Counted from the stretch's first letter, positions 25,184-37,262 are shown. The stretch: DNA of 64,000 nt from Tenebrio molitor (GCF_963966145.1 NC_091047.1:28086001-28150000), one strand, 5' to 3'. A program made the numbers and translations. The notes: generated by a model from the letters alone, not told the origin.

Positions 25184-25328
25184 AGTGCGATTCTGTTTCA
25201 CAATTTAGCAATATTGTTATTGAACAACATTGATTTTGCATAGATCCAACCAATCAACAGCTTCATATCATAGCAACTACAACCTTGTTATGTAGCAATA
25301 TTGGTAAATTTTAAAACAGAATCGCACC
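25184..25328. mobile_element. Small MITE, GTGCGATTCTGTTT termini
   Basis: About 145 bp. GTGCGATTCTGTTTCACAAT pairs with the inverse of TTTTAAAACAGAATCGCAC. Confidence 0.75.
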
Positions 25329-25671
25329 AATTGGGCAGCAATGGACACTAAAACTTCTGAAAACGTGTGGTGGAGCTTCAATGCCTTCAATTACACTAGC
25401 ATCTATGATGAAGAGAGGCTTTGCTGAAACGGCATGCAGAGTGGTGTATGGTAAACACAGTCGCCATTTTCTTCGCTTCCATTTCGAAAATAGAATGCTG
25501 TTATGAATAATTTGTGTTCTCAAGTGATAGCCATTTTTTAAATAAACTTCACATAAATGTCAAAATTGATAAGGGAGATTATGTTAAGTTACGCTGCACG
25601 TTTTGATAAAATTTGTTTTTCATAGCCTCATATTATGTTTCTTTTTTGGTTGTCATAGTCATAACTTTATA

Positions 25672-26382
25672 TACAGACTGATTTACATCACATAACTTTC
25701 CGACATTAAAATGCACCCAATTATACGTTATTCATTTATAACTTGATCCCTTTATTTACTATGAAATCTGGACACTCCTGGCATTTGTGACAATCACTTG
25801 ACAGTTCTTTTTTGTGTAATGTTGAAATATTTTTTGTTAATTAAAATGTGCTCCAGTGACGATATGTTACTGATATGAGTATGATGAGTCAGTTTCTTAT
25901 ATAAAAAAAAATATTGTCGATTACTGCCATTTTTAAATTTTCGTAATTGAGACTGTTGTGAGGGATGTCCTAATCACACAAAAGTTTAAAATCATTCGTA
26001 TTTTTTAATCAAGTTATGAAGGGAAATAGTAGTTTATTTAACGAGTTCGTGTGTAATTTGAGCTTTTTTTGGCATGAGTGGGCCAGTTTAAAACTCGAGT
26101 GAAACGAGAGTTTCAAAGGCCCACGAGTGCCAAAAAAAGCCCAAATTACACAAGAACGAGTTGAATACAACGTTTTTTTGTTCGACGAGCCCCCCTAAAG
26201 GCTCGAAATCGCTGAAAATCTTTAAAATTAGCTTCACGTTTCGTTTTGACAAGTTGTCAAATTTATCAAAATCCGTTCACACAGGAGAAAATTCTTAAAT
26301 TCTGACAGTGTCGAACAAAAAACGTATTATTGGTTGCATTTAAAATTTGTTATGGCCAGAAAGTTATGCGAATCAGTCTGTA
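25672..26382. mobile_element. MITE, TACAGACTGATT termini, split by a 295-bp hairpin element
   Basis: TIRs of about 50 bp: TACAGACTGATTTACATCAC ... ATAACTTTC, and inverted TACAGACTGATTCGCATAAC. The hairpin element 26025-26321 lies inside, near the right arm. Confidence 0.82.
26025..26321 (-). mobile_element. 295-bp hairpin element, copy 3 (inside a MITE)
   Basis: Inverted orientation, starting AATAGTAGTTTATTTAACGA and ending GTCGAACAAAAAAC. It sits within the 25672-26382 element. Confidence 0.85.
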
Positions 26383-28299
26383 TTTTACATTCTTTTCACT
26401 TTCACGTGTAAATCGCATGTTTCCCTCACTCCAATTTTTTGAAACATTTTAAATTTTATATTAATTAAATTTTTCACGTCCCTACGGCACAACACAACAG
26501 AACACATTATTCCTGGACGAAATTAATGACAGCAATTCCTTACTACATGACATTCCACAAGAGGCTTTACCCACCATACATACTGTACTTTGAAATATTA
26601 CACAGAAACTCATATCAGCTTCAGCCGTTATAAACTTACACATTGCGTACAATAATAATTCACATCGTGAACACGCGTTGGAAATTTTTGCTTCTCATTT
26701 TCTGTCTAGACACTCTGTCGTTTCTTACAAAATTTGCACTCTGTATTACTAAAATGTAGCCTATTCTGCATTTAATTGGGTCATGTTAAATATTTGTATG
26801 GTTCCTAACAGCTGTACTAATAATCCTATTCAATCCCATAATGGTGAACAATAATCGTACATTCTAAATTTATATGCAAGCTCGAGTTCGTGCTCCTGAA
26901 TTGATGAATATGCAAATTACAAAATGAAAGCTGCGTCTGTGCCTATTATGTTTTTCTTGAACTGTTGTTGCTGATTTATGAGAAGTGCAGTGACACATTT
27001 TTATCGAGTTCTTATTGAAGTGTATTTACCAATAAACCTCATATTTTCAAAGAAAACAAATTTGTTGTCCTGGTGAAGGATTAAGCTTTTGTGGTTCGTA
27101 AGTTCTTTATAAACTTGTTTCGCGATATCCGCAACCAACAATACAGCCGCAACGCATTAATCCATTATTCAGATCCAATTTATTAGGTATTTTAAGTATT
27201 TTTGGCATCGCTCAAGCTGGGGCTACATTAGGATAAAGTTTTTTGAACATTTCTAACACTCCATTTCTGTTCACTAATTAGTTAGCTATTCCAATTAACG
27301 CTAACACGACTAATAATCTATTTTAACTCAAGCCTTTGTGTTTTGTACTGGTACAGACAATTTATCAACCGATCAAATTAAACCCACAATACAAACACTT
27401 GATAGAACCTTCACACAAATTCTGATCATTTATTGTGAGGATTTATTGCGGTTGGGTCCCTGGCGAACCTCTGGCTCTCGTATTTAGCAGAAAAGCGGAA
27501 ATAATATTTTACCAACCGGAATTTTTTGCGTAATTCACTTAATTTCATTTGCGACTGAATTCTGAAAGGCTTGCCAAATCTTGTTGGAACTTGTCTGAAA
27601 GAAATCGAGATGAACTCAGATTTTTTTCTTAATTAAATCAGATCCAGAAGAGATATAAATGTCAGTCTATTGATTTTATTTAAAAATTTTCCGGGGGCGA
27701 ATAACTGGATTTAATGTTTGATAGGATTAAGGGTTCTGTAACTCGGTGGTGATGTTTCTGCCGGAGCTTCAATCAAAAATTCAAATATTGTCGGCTTTGT
27801 AGGAAGAATTTAATTTTCCGTAAAAAAATTAGCCGTTGGATTTACATAGATTTGTTGATTTTGGAAAGCTTTGAGCTTTGAAGGTTAATTGTGATCATGA
27901 ATATAGAAGCAGAACAAGGAATCAATTTTGGCTCCAAACCAGATCCGGTGTGTTTCAATGAACGTATAAATGGCCAAATGGTGACCAATTTATACCGATA
28001 GAAAAAAATTAATTCATTCATTAATAAACGATTTCTGTGAACGGAGAATATAAAATAATAGACCGTGCAATTTTCTCCATTTGCATTGAACTAAAATCAT
28101 CAAAATAAGATATTTTTTAGAGCATTCTAAAGATTTTATTAATGCACACATTTTGAAGTAGACGTTCGTTTCTTATTTCTGTTCATTGAAACGTTTACAC
28201 GAAAACTCGATTGGAGTTAAATTTTTTTGGGATGTCATTTTGAAAAAGGGGTTGCTCGCTCTCTCGACCTTTAGCTCTTGAAGCGAACGGTTGTGTTTT
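26383..28299. other. Intron stretch without recognised features
   Basis: AT-rich, low repeat content by eye, no coding similarity. Confidence 0.45.
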
Positions 28300-29920
28300 C
28301 TATTATTTCATTTTTGTTTAAAAATTGAGTGTTTGTTAGTACCATCCTTACATCGTCCATTTTGTTTACTGTCGAAATTAAATCAAAGGTGCGACGCGAT
28401 TTCTACATGTGACGCAGAAAGTTTGCTCGGTTTAATGAAGTAGTGTGTAGTATTATTTACTTTACCACACATGTTTCGCAGGTATGTTCTGTTTATTTAT
28501 ATATTTCGATCATGCACGATAAGGTAACGTGCGATCAATTAAAAAAAAATCGAGTTACCTGGATTGTGCTATTCTGATGCTTTGATTGGTTCAAACCACC
28601 ATTTTCGCCTACTCTGATTTTTTTTTTATTTGATCGCACGGTATTTGTGGGGACCGGGAAAAACTCGTGCGTCCGGTAACGGGTAGGTAGTCATTTTGGT
28701 TTGTGTTTATTTCAAACGCCACGAATCGCACACATCATACACGTGCGACGTTCGCGAGGTGCGCAGTTTAATAGAGGTAGGATCGTTTAAATTATTACCA
28801 TACGTGGCTCCAGGTATGTTTTGTTTCCTTATTTATTCCAATGATGTACGGCCGAATGAAGTAATAATCAAGGGGTTTCATATGAGCGGGTGAGATCTTG
28901 GGGCGTTGTGTAACACGTGGTCGGAGCGCGTGGGGTGGTAAACGGTAGTCCATTTCGGGAACGGCCTCACATTTGCCGCAAGGAAAACCGAGGCACGTGT
29001 TTGGCCGGAATTAGGCTGTAGATGCGGGGGCAGTTTGACCACGTTTCTATGAAAAACGAGAGCCTACCAAGGGGGCCTTCTGGGGTTGCTGGTGTGGGAC
29101 CCGCAAGTCTTCTCCATGAAGCGTGACCCCGGCCTTGGAACTTCTCACGCCCTTGGTGGAAGCCTCTGTTTCATCTGGTGTGGGACCCGCAAGGGTGTTT
29201 CGGAGGACACAAACCGAGGCACGGCACCCATAACGAGTTAGGTGTCGCAGGGACTTGGACGAATGCGTCGTGGTAGGTCAGGGAAGAATAGATCGGGGGG
29301 CGAGAACTAGGTTAACTTCGCGAGGGTAAACCACGTGTTACGCGAGGAGGTGAGAGAGCAGAGCGTAGAATTCAGTTAGGGCCTTAATTATTGTTAAGTT
29401 GAGTTTTGTTTATTCATTCTTATGTCACGATGTATAAAATTTAACGAGTAGGAAAGGTTATGGTGTCCCATCGTTTGTGGATGAGTTTTGGAGGTGTCCC
29501 ATTTACAGTGGTTGTTACTATTTTCATGTTTTAGTTTCTCAATGTCGTGTTGTTCATTTATCTGTTGCATTTGTTGTGTTTTGTTTAATCTCATGGCTAG
29601 TGTTCATAAATTGTGTTATGTATTTATTTGTCTGTTTTACATCACGCACTGCTGTAAATGTAAACGAGAACGTATTTATTCGTATATTTGCAAAACAAAT
29701 ACAGGCGTCCTTCCACCGATCTATGTATTTTTATTTCGAAGTTTGTCCACCCTACAGGTCCGCCATTTGCATCTCGAGCTAGTCTTCCGCCATTTTGTAT
29801 AAAACACACAACGTAGGGGATTCGTAGGGTTTTTACCGTTTCTACGACGATCACGACTTGGCCATTTGTTTATTTTCGTGGGTTTTATTTGATTGTTCAA
29901 ATATTTGGATTTGCGCGGAA
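28300..29920 (+). mobile_element. Long GC-rich LTR-like repeat, copy 2
   Basis: The 3' end ACAACGTAGGGG ... ACGATCACGAC ... GTTCAAATATTTGG matches the end of 18010-19866. The middle (28870-29370) is unusually GC-rich with duplicated CTGGTGTGGGACCCGCAAG (29088 and 29178). The left limit is uncertain. Confidence 0.4.
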
Positions 29921-30014
29921 CTAGCGATACCTGGTTTACATTACAGTTACTTGAGAAGAATACCCCTCTCTTCCTACATTTTAAGAAAAGCTTTTAATTT
30001 TTTAAAAATCTATA

Positions 30015-30664
30015 TACAGGGTATTTCACGAGTGATAATGAGCCCAACGAAATTGAAAATGCAACCCACACTACATTTTCGAACTACATTTCCGAAAAAA
30101 GCTGGCTACTGAAATTAAATATCCGGCTTTTTTTGAAAATACAGGGTGTTTCTGAAATAAGTACATTAATTTTAACTGGTAATAGAACTCATCAAAAGGA
30201 ACAACTTTTCTCTCTGCCATTTTAGCGAAAAACGTTGCGTAGTGGCTTAAAAAAATAGGAAAGATTTTCCTAAAACCGTTCATATCTCCAAAACTAAGCT
30301 ACCTAAAAGTGTGAAACAACCAGATTCTTACGAAGTGGATTTTTTGCTATACGGGTAGATTTCTTTGAATTTCGATTTCTGCGTTAAAACACGTTTTCTG
30401 GATGAAAATGGACGTTTTTTTCATATTAACGCTGATCTCAATTAGCCATTGCAGTATTTAGTGGCGTATGGTTATTTTAGTGAAAAATCTCTCCAATTTT
30501 TTTTTGGAATTAAACATCGTTTTTTGGCAAAATGGTAGATAGAAAAGTTGTTCCTTTTGACGAGTTCTATTACCAGTTAAAATTAATGTACTTATTTCTG
30601 TTACACGTTGTATATTGTGGGTTGCATTGTTAATTCCATCAGGCTCATTATCACTCGTGAAATA
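30015..30664. mobile_element. MITE of the TACAGGGTATTTCAYGAGTG family, split by a second MITE
   Basis: The left end TACAGGGTATTTCACGAGTG and an inverted right end (CATTATCACTCGTGAAATA) flank the complete 30140-30612 element. Before that insertion the outer copy was about 180 bp. Confidence 0.8.
30140..30612. mobile_element. MITE with long TIRs, nested
   Basis: TIRs of about 90 bp: TACAGGGTGTTTCTGAAATA then AGTACATTAATTTTAACTGG, matched inverted at the right (TACAACGTGTAACAGAAATA...). TA is at both ends. Confidence 0.85.
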
Positions 30665-31136
30665 GGTAGGTATTATTTTATTCTTTTTACTCTTGTGCAA
30701 GTAAGTAGGTAAGTACATAAGTGCCTAATTTTTATTACATTAAATTACGTCACACAGTGCGCATTCCACATTAACGTACTTGACTACTCGCCTCGTTCAG
30801 CTCATATACTGGTGTCCCAAAATTCTATGGGGCAATGTCAACTGATGTTAGAAAATAACGAGAAAAAAAGTTTATATAACTTTTATATTTAAAGATATGG
30901 GGCCTCAAAAGGTGCAGCTTTGATCTTGTTTATTTTAAATATTAAAAAAGATTTTGACTATTTGTCTTTTACTAGCCCGTGGCATAATAATTCTGAATGG
31001 TTGCATATTTTCTTCATTATTTCCAGTGTTTTCAAGAAGTAATTTTATATCCGTTTTACCTCGAATAACGTATGGCAACATGGCTTTGATTTTTTTTTTC
31101 TTATTTCCATGGATACATAAAATGTTTTAAAATTTA

Positions 31137-31168
31137 CACACGAACTCATTAAATAAACTACCATTGTT
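31137..31168 (+). mobile_element. Fragment of the 295-bp hairpin element
   Basis: ACACGAACTCATTAAATAAA followed by CTACCATTG matches only the distal end of the family. Confidence 0.5.
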
Positions 31169-31425
31169 CGTATTTGAAAAAAATATTTTGACAGTTTAGC
31201 CTTGAAACCCTTAGGGCTATACCTGAATTTATTAGTCCCTTTTATATTTAATTTTGTATATAAATAATAAAAATCCTCCAATAAATAAGGGAGTTCGGCT
31301 CGTCTTCTTTTTTGGGAACACTGTATAACATAAAGACATACTGTTTGCTGCAGATTATTTACTTATATCACTTTGAGTAATGTTTATTCGTTCTTTTCAT
31401 TACAAGTGGTCTAAGTTTTTCTAAC

Positions 31426-31538
31426 AAAATTTCTCATTTAAGTCATGAGTAGCTTTTGTAACGAAAATTACACGAGTCGACGGAGACGAGTGTAATTTTC
31501 AAAAGCAAAACCTACGAATGTCTTAAATGACAAATTTT
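31426..31538. repeat. Hairpin repeat with ACGAGTCGACGGAGACGAGT apex
   Basis: AAATTTCTCATTTAAGTCAT ... CGAAAATTACACGAGT is matched inverted by GACGAGTGTAATTTTC ... TCTTAAATGACAAATTT. Confidence 0.8.
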
Positions 31539-31656
31539 GCAGAAGAAATTAGACCAGGAATTGTATTCGACTTGACAATCCACCGAGAAAATTTTTATCG
31601 AGTTGACCTAATAAATTTGACGTTTCATTTTGACATAAATTTTTTCGCTGAAAAAC

Positions 31657-31714
31657 TGCCGGTTGTTTTTTCACTCTGCTGGTTGTTTTTTCACTCTGCC
31701 CGGTGTTTTTTCAC
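31657..31714 (+). repeat. 20-bp tandem repeat, three units
   Basis: Units of GSYGGTTGTTTTTTCACTCT type, repeated almost exactly. Confidence 0.75.
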
Positions 31715-32449
31715 TATAAATCAATTTGATTGGCCCAAATTTGAAAAATGCTGCAATTTAATTGGTTAAAAATTTTCGAGTTGGATTGTCTGTTTTAAAT
31801 ACACGACCATTTCTGTATTTGTGCATTTCTTCTTTTCTTTCGTTCGTCCGGTTTTTTTGTTTTCGTTTCCAATTCGTTCATTTTGCCTCTGAACTTAAAT
31901 AATAAATAATTACTCGGTTACTCTGAATAAATTCTTGTCACTTTTTATGAAAAATGGAGACGTTAAATTTTGACGATTTCTTTTTTATTAAAAACTAGAA
32001 AAGTTTTAGAAACTCGTGCTTTTTATGGGGGAAAGATAAAAATAACTTATGAACAAGTAAAAGTTTTTACTACCTACCTACTCATAATAGCAAATCAAAG
32101 TCTCAAAATAAATTTTTAGTTGTGTAAACTCTTTACAGCCTGAAAGTTATTTTTCTTGTACTGCTTGTCAAACTTTCTTCTTTTTCTTCATAATTTCTTA
32201 AATATACATTAGTTATTAATTCTAAGCAGGTAAAGTTTAGCTTAATTACTACTCCACTTCATTAGCAGATGAAGTCTAGCATAATTACTGCGAAACTTCA
32301 TTTTCGAAATAATTTATAACTTAAATTGAATCGAAGCAGATGATCAATATTATAAGAAAACAAAAGAACAAAAAATAAGAAAAGAAGATTTAACTTTTTT
32401 TCAACATGTCATTTACGAGTGTCAGATCGATAAGCTAATGGTTTCCATA

Positions 32450-33030
32450 TAGTACACTATTTTCTGTTTTTTGTATTCACATTTGTTCTCTTTACCCTCA
32501 GTTTTTATTTCCCTTGTTATTTAAGAAACCTTTATCATTTGCTGAACTCTCTGTACAGTCATAATTTTATTTTATGCGTTTGCTGTTTCTCCTTTTTTCC
32601 TTCCAATACACACTCTTGTCGTTTTTTCTTTAATTTATATTCGACCAGAACTGTTTTCCTTATTTTTCACCTTTCCTTTATTTTTATTTATTCGTACTTA
32701 ATTTTTTTGTTTTTGTTAGAAGTCCTCTCTTCATCATCGTGACTGACAGCTTTTGTTCATTTTGTTTGTTTTTTATTCTTTTCTTTTATCATTTGTGTTT
32801 TTTTCATTATCAATATCTGTATCTGTTTGTTTTTTTTTCTACCTACAATACAATACACATTTTTGATGTTTTCCTTTCTTTTTCATCTTTTCTCATTTTA
32901 TATTTGTTCACTAAACACTTTTTTTCTTCTATATTGTTCCCGCTTCCTTATCTCGACAATTCTTATTCATTTCGTTTGTTTCTTTATCTTTTTTTGTATT
33001 ATTTATGTCTTTTTCCATTATGATTACCCA
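32450..33030 (+). repeat. T/C-rich low-complexity tract
   Basis: About 580 bp strongly biased to pyrimidines on the plus strand. It produces Phe/Ser/Leu-rich open frames that have no other support as genes. Confidence 0.7.
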
Positions 33031-33792
33031 TCTACGATATTTCATGGCATGGTTTCCCAATTCTTTTGTATTTCTCATACAAGTATTAAAAATCATAATG
33101 TTGCTATTATTTTATTTAAAATTTAAAATCTCTTGTGGATAGTTAAGCGACGGACAGTCCGCACATCCTCTTACCTCTTCTTCATGTTCGTTCAGTTCTA
33201 TACATATATTATCTACTTGATTTGTATCCATTCACTTCCAATGCCCTTTTCTGTTTTTTCTTGATCTTTATGCCGTTCCGAATTTCTCTATTTTTCTTTT
33301 GAAATATTTTTTTAAAAGTCGTTACATTTTATTTCACAATTATATTAATACAAACCGCAGCAGGTGTTAGAGTTTCAATTAATTTAAAATTCACTTCCAT
33401 TTAGTGTTAAACGAATGGAATGCTTTTATTTAAAACGCATCACGACATTAAAAAAATTGAATTGGTTTTCCCCGAATATATTATTTCTTGGATTATGAAG
33501 AATAGCGAAATTATTTTAAATTTAAAGAAGTGCATTTATAATTGCGATAATTTTTCTCATTTCCAGTGGATATAGAAAAATGTTGCCAAGAAGTTTAAAC
33601 ATTTTAAAATGACACTTAAAATAATACTTGAAGCTAAAAATCGCGAAACAGCTTCAATCTGTCAATTTGCAAGCCAGAAGCCAACACCGAACGACAAAAG
33701 AGTTTTCATAAAGCGATTTTTTGATTTCTTTGCCTCGGCGGCGACGGCACGAGAACATCTCGAGGGCGAACAGCTGTTCTGACGGCACTTAC

Positions 33793-33960
33793 CTGTCCCA
33801 TGTTGACGAAGCCATGCCTGGAAGCGACTTCGTGGGCTTCCTCCTGGTTGACATCTCGCCGGAACTTGACGAGGAACGAGTTACTGAAGAGATCGGCACC
33901 AGACGAGAGGCCAGAAATCGAAACAAAAAGCAGCAAACATCGCCTCCAAGAGAGAGGCAT
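33793..33960 (-). CDS. amon: Proprotein convertase 2 (amontillado-like), coding exon 1 with signal peptide
   Basis: This first coding exon of 56 codons starts at the ATG at 33960 and ends at a consensus donor (GGACAG|gtaagt). Residues 1-21 (MPLSWRRCLLLFVSISGLSSG) form a plausible signal peptide. Residues 24-50 (LFSNSFLVKFRR, then EEAHEVASRHGF) match the start of the subtilisin-like convertase prodomain, whose typical pattern is a [TS]NxFLV strand followed by A..VA..HGF. Phase 0 at the donor joins directly to the exon at 6756-6860 to give HGFVNMGQ|VLGSKKEYHF. Reading past the donor gives unrelated residues and a stop. The 168-bp exon is clearly more GC-rich than the surrounding intron. Furin was considered, but the joined exon 2 favours PC2. 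The enzyme would act in secretory granules of neuroendocrine cells (family knowledge). Confidence 0.85.
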
Positions 33961-34260
33961 CGTCAGGTTACAGCTGCAGGTTCTCCACTGAAGCCGACGC
34001 CGACGCCGATGCTCCTGCTACGCGCAACTCATTTGACGTCACCACATCGATTTTACCAAAACACACACTATCGTCAATTGATAAGTTTCGATGGCACCAA
34101 TGGACGGTCTGCGGTCGTGGGTTGGAGGGCCGACGATGGGTTGCTGTTGCCGGAAGACGGCTACACCGGATTATGGTACCCTGGATTACGGATGGTGTTA
34201 TCACCGTTTAATTGGAATTGATAGTATTACTCTGTAATTTTAATTAACTGGAGCGAGGTT
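33961..34260 (-). promoter_or_regulatory. Likely 5' UTR/promoter region of amon with a CRE palindrome
   Basis: This block immediately upstream of the amon start codon is GC-richer than its surroundings. It contains a full TGACGTCA palindrome at 34034-34041, the binding site of CREB/ATF bZIP factors, about 75 bp upstream of the ATG. No clear TATA box was picked. No transcription start is proposed, and a spliced 5' UTR further upstream is possible. Confidence 0.4.
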
Positions 34261-34782
34261 CATAAATAATTCGATTTAACGCGATCTACGTGTACATTTA
34301 TTATTATTATTAGATGCTTCAGAAATTCAGAAAGTGTATATTTTTGTGAAAGACATCGAGAAAACCTTATTTCTATAAAACTCTTAGCTATTCGGTTTTT
34401 TGTAATTTACGTCATGGACTAGAGAAGAGCTAGTTTTCAAGTGAATGATTTATTGATGATTTCATATCTGCTCGAGCTTCAGAGGCTCAGGGCAATATAT
34501 TCTTAAAGAAGTTTGTCATAGCATATAATTCGTCTGTTTGGACAGCAACATCTCAAAAAACTGATTAAAACAAATTAAATAAAGTGAAAAGTTACATGAA
34601 CAAAGAATGCAGTTAAAGTTGAATAAAACAATGTGATGAAAGAAATAAAAAAATAACAAAAAATCTAAAAGAAAAAGGAATAAATGAGAAAAAAAGGGAT
34701 AGGTAATATGGAGAAGAAGGCAGAAGAAGTTAAAAATTATCAAATAGTATTACAAAAAGTTAGAGAGCTAGTTAGTGTTTCT

Positions 34783-34826
34783 AACGCGCGTTCAAATGAA
34801 ATCCTGGGCTGAGTAGACGTTGGAAC
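34783..34826 (+). mobile_element. Solo terminus of the TATCGCGCGTTCAAATGA MITE family
   Basis: CGCGCGTTCAAATGAAATCC followed by TGGGCTGAGTAGACGTTGG matches the left end of the two full copies. There is no internal part. Confidence 0.7.
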
Positions 34827-35329
34827 TACTACTACTACATATTTACTTTTATTAGTTACTGCAACAACAGAGTCCTGGATACCAAAATGTTTTTCCGATT
34901 TCGTGAATATGCAACACATAACACAGGAGATGACAGTTAAACCTGTGGGAGGTCTAATTCTTAGTACTGTTATGAAATCAGAGAATTTGGAAAAACATCT
35001 TCAACACGTTAAAAATTGCCTATAATATTTTTTTTCTGTTTTGTGTTTATAATAAAGCTATTACAGCACTCAAAAGAGTGAATTAATAGCTGATTTGAGT
35101 ACTGCAATAGAGCTGTACAATTTAGACTTTCAAGGTTGGTAACTTTCAATGTCAAACATCAAATGACAAACACCAAATTTCGCTAAACAAACGATATAAT
35201 AATAACTTGAAATTGAACTTTCAAATGTTCTACTGTAACATTTGCGTTACCAAATTTTGAAACTGAGATTTTCATTCAGAAGGGGCATAAAAAGGCGCAA
35301 AATAGAAAATAGAGTATGATATCTAGTTT

Positions 35330-35415
35330 ATAAGGCATTTTGTAGGGCTTCATGATACTCCTCGCAAGCTCGCCGTGCTGTAAACCCGTGCGTGCGACAA
35401 AATGCTTCTTATATT
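35330..35415. repeat. Short hairpin repeat with CTCGCAAGCTCGCCG apex
   Basis: AAGGCATTTTGT pairs with ACAAAATGCTTCTTA around a GC-rich loop. Confidence 0.5.
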
Positions 35416-36719
35416 ATAATATAAGACACATATTATAATATAAATACCTACCATTTAAATATTGCATCATTTCATGAGCCATTTTCTCAGTGCCTTTATC
35501 GAATGGCTACTAACTTGTTATCAAGTCTATTGTTCGATGTTGATAATAATGTAGCGGAATGGTCCAACTCCGCAGTAAATAAATTTGTAGGCAGAAAGCG
35601 AATTAATTTTTGATTGAAACGCTCATATGAAAACAGGTGTTACGGTACTGTTGGAAATTATAACATAAAAGGGTTGTTTATTTTGAATACATTAACCAAA
35701 TTCACTGGTAGCTATGTGGGAATTTACACAAAAAGATTTGCGGTTTTACAAATACAAATTTCTAGAAGAAGTGGGGTAAACAGAAAATTTGGATTCCTGA
35801 GTGTATGAATGAAATTAATTTACCAACAAAACATTTTATATAATTTACATAGACTAGATTTAGCTGATGAAAAACCACTTTAAGTAACTAACATACCAGT
35901 CCCGAATGGCATAAAGAATTTACAGATATAGTAAATTCAAAAAACTCCTGGACTGTCAAAATTAAATTTTAAATAAAATGGTTGTTTTGACTGTACTTGG
36001 GTATAAAAATTTTCCGCTAGAGTGTAGCGACATCAAAATCTAGTTACAAAATATATTTAGGTTATGTTTTCATTTTTAATTATTGAACTAAAAATATTTT
36101 GAATCATTCATTGCTTCGAACACTTGAACTGAAATGCAGCAACTAAATGAATTGGAGGAATTTAATAAAGTTTATAAAAAACACACGACAAACTGAAAAC
36201 AGGTAACAAATTAAACAACAACCAAAATCATCCAAAATAAACTAATCTGTTTCATTTATTCAGAATCGGAAGAAAATTATTTAACGTTTGATTAACACTC
36301 TTCTGCAAAATTTTCATTTGTGAATCACAAGAACGAACACCAATTATTAGTTAATAATACTGGAGCGGCTTTGGCACAAATTTGTAATTTCTTCCCGTTA
36401 TTATCACTTTTTTGTTTGTTCCTCATAATAATTTCTTATGGCCCTCTCCTCTCGCGCCAATAGAACCACCTTAGTTCGTTTTGAACTTTCCATTTTTACA
36501 AAATACACTTAAATAATTTTTCGTGCCGCCGGCCGGAATTTGGTAAATTACAGATCTCGAAATCGTCCAGAAACACATGCATTGCCGGCCTAGTCCGGTT
36601 AAAAGTAGGGATTTCGAGTTGTCATCGGTTTCGGTTGGCATTTGATATCAGAATTCTATCAAACGTCAATGTTTGTTCTGTGGATGGCTGGTTAAAAATG
36701 TTTTTCTATTTATAACAAC

Positions 36720-36971
36720 GTACTATTCCGGACACGGAATCTTGGCCACAACTGACATTTAACTGACAAATATGTGTGAACTGGTCTTTATTAAATATAA
36801 CCCAACTTTTGACTCGATAATGCCATTTCCATGCCTTTTTGATGTCACAAGAAAAACTTCAAAGTGATTTTTAATAATTGTCATTTATTAATGACACTAA
36901 TGGTTGGTTTACATCATTTTTTTTAGAAATGTCTAAAAAATGTTGGCCAAGATTCCGTGTCCGGAATAGTA
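36720..36971. mobile_element. MITE, GTACTATTCCGGACACGGAA termini
   Basis: 252 bp with perfect TIRs of about 30 bp (TACTATTCCGGACACGGAAT then CTTGGCCA). Confidence 0.88.
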
Positions 36972-37140
36972 CAAACTACAAAGAAGCAATATTTAACTAA
37001 AGCGATGTTGATTTTAAAATTTAAATGTTTAAATGTAAGTGTTGCCAACACAAAAAAAGTCCCTAATACCAATTATTATTAAAACAAGTGCTTTAACTTC
37101 CATTTAACAAAAATCCGCAGAAGTCGGCATGAAAAATTTT

Positions 37141-37262
37141 GTGTATCACACGTCCAGAAACTGTTTTGCGAGCATTCGTACTTACAATACTCGTCTATCG
37201 ACTCGTATTTGCAAACCGTACTCACGCTCGCAAACGTGCAGTTTCTGGCCTTGTGATACAAA
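37141..37262. repeat. Hairpin repeat with ACTCGTCTATCGACTCGT apex
   Basis: TGTGTATCACACGTCCAGAA ... TTTGCGAGC is matched inverted by GCTCGCAAACGTGCAGTTTC ... TTGTGATACAAA. Confidence 0.8.

Larger units (their letters stand above)
6861..33792 (-). other. amon intron 1 (about 26.9 kb), transposon-rich
   Basis: The interval between the donor of exon 1 and the acceptor of exon 2. Both junctions are canonical GT/AG and in phase 0. It holds most of the MITEs, hairpins and LTR-like blocks listed separately. No other exon was recognised in it on either strand. Confidence 0.78.
34261..36719. other. Intergenic stretch upstream of amon
   Basis: Contains an A-rich tract at 34510-34740, the MITE terminus 34783-34826 and the hairpin 35330-35415. 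No gene recognised. Confidence 0.5.

Noticed and set aside
32539..33126. Phe/Leu-rich open frames of 67-99 codons as membrane proteins
   Set aside because: They overlap in several frames and arise from the T-rich low-complexity tract. There is no signal of selection or family motif.
33721..34221. Plus-strand 166-codon frame over amon exon 1
   Set aside because: It is antisense to a well-supported exon and its promoter region. Its length reflects the high GC content.
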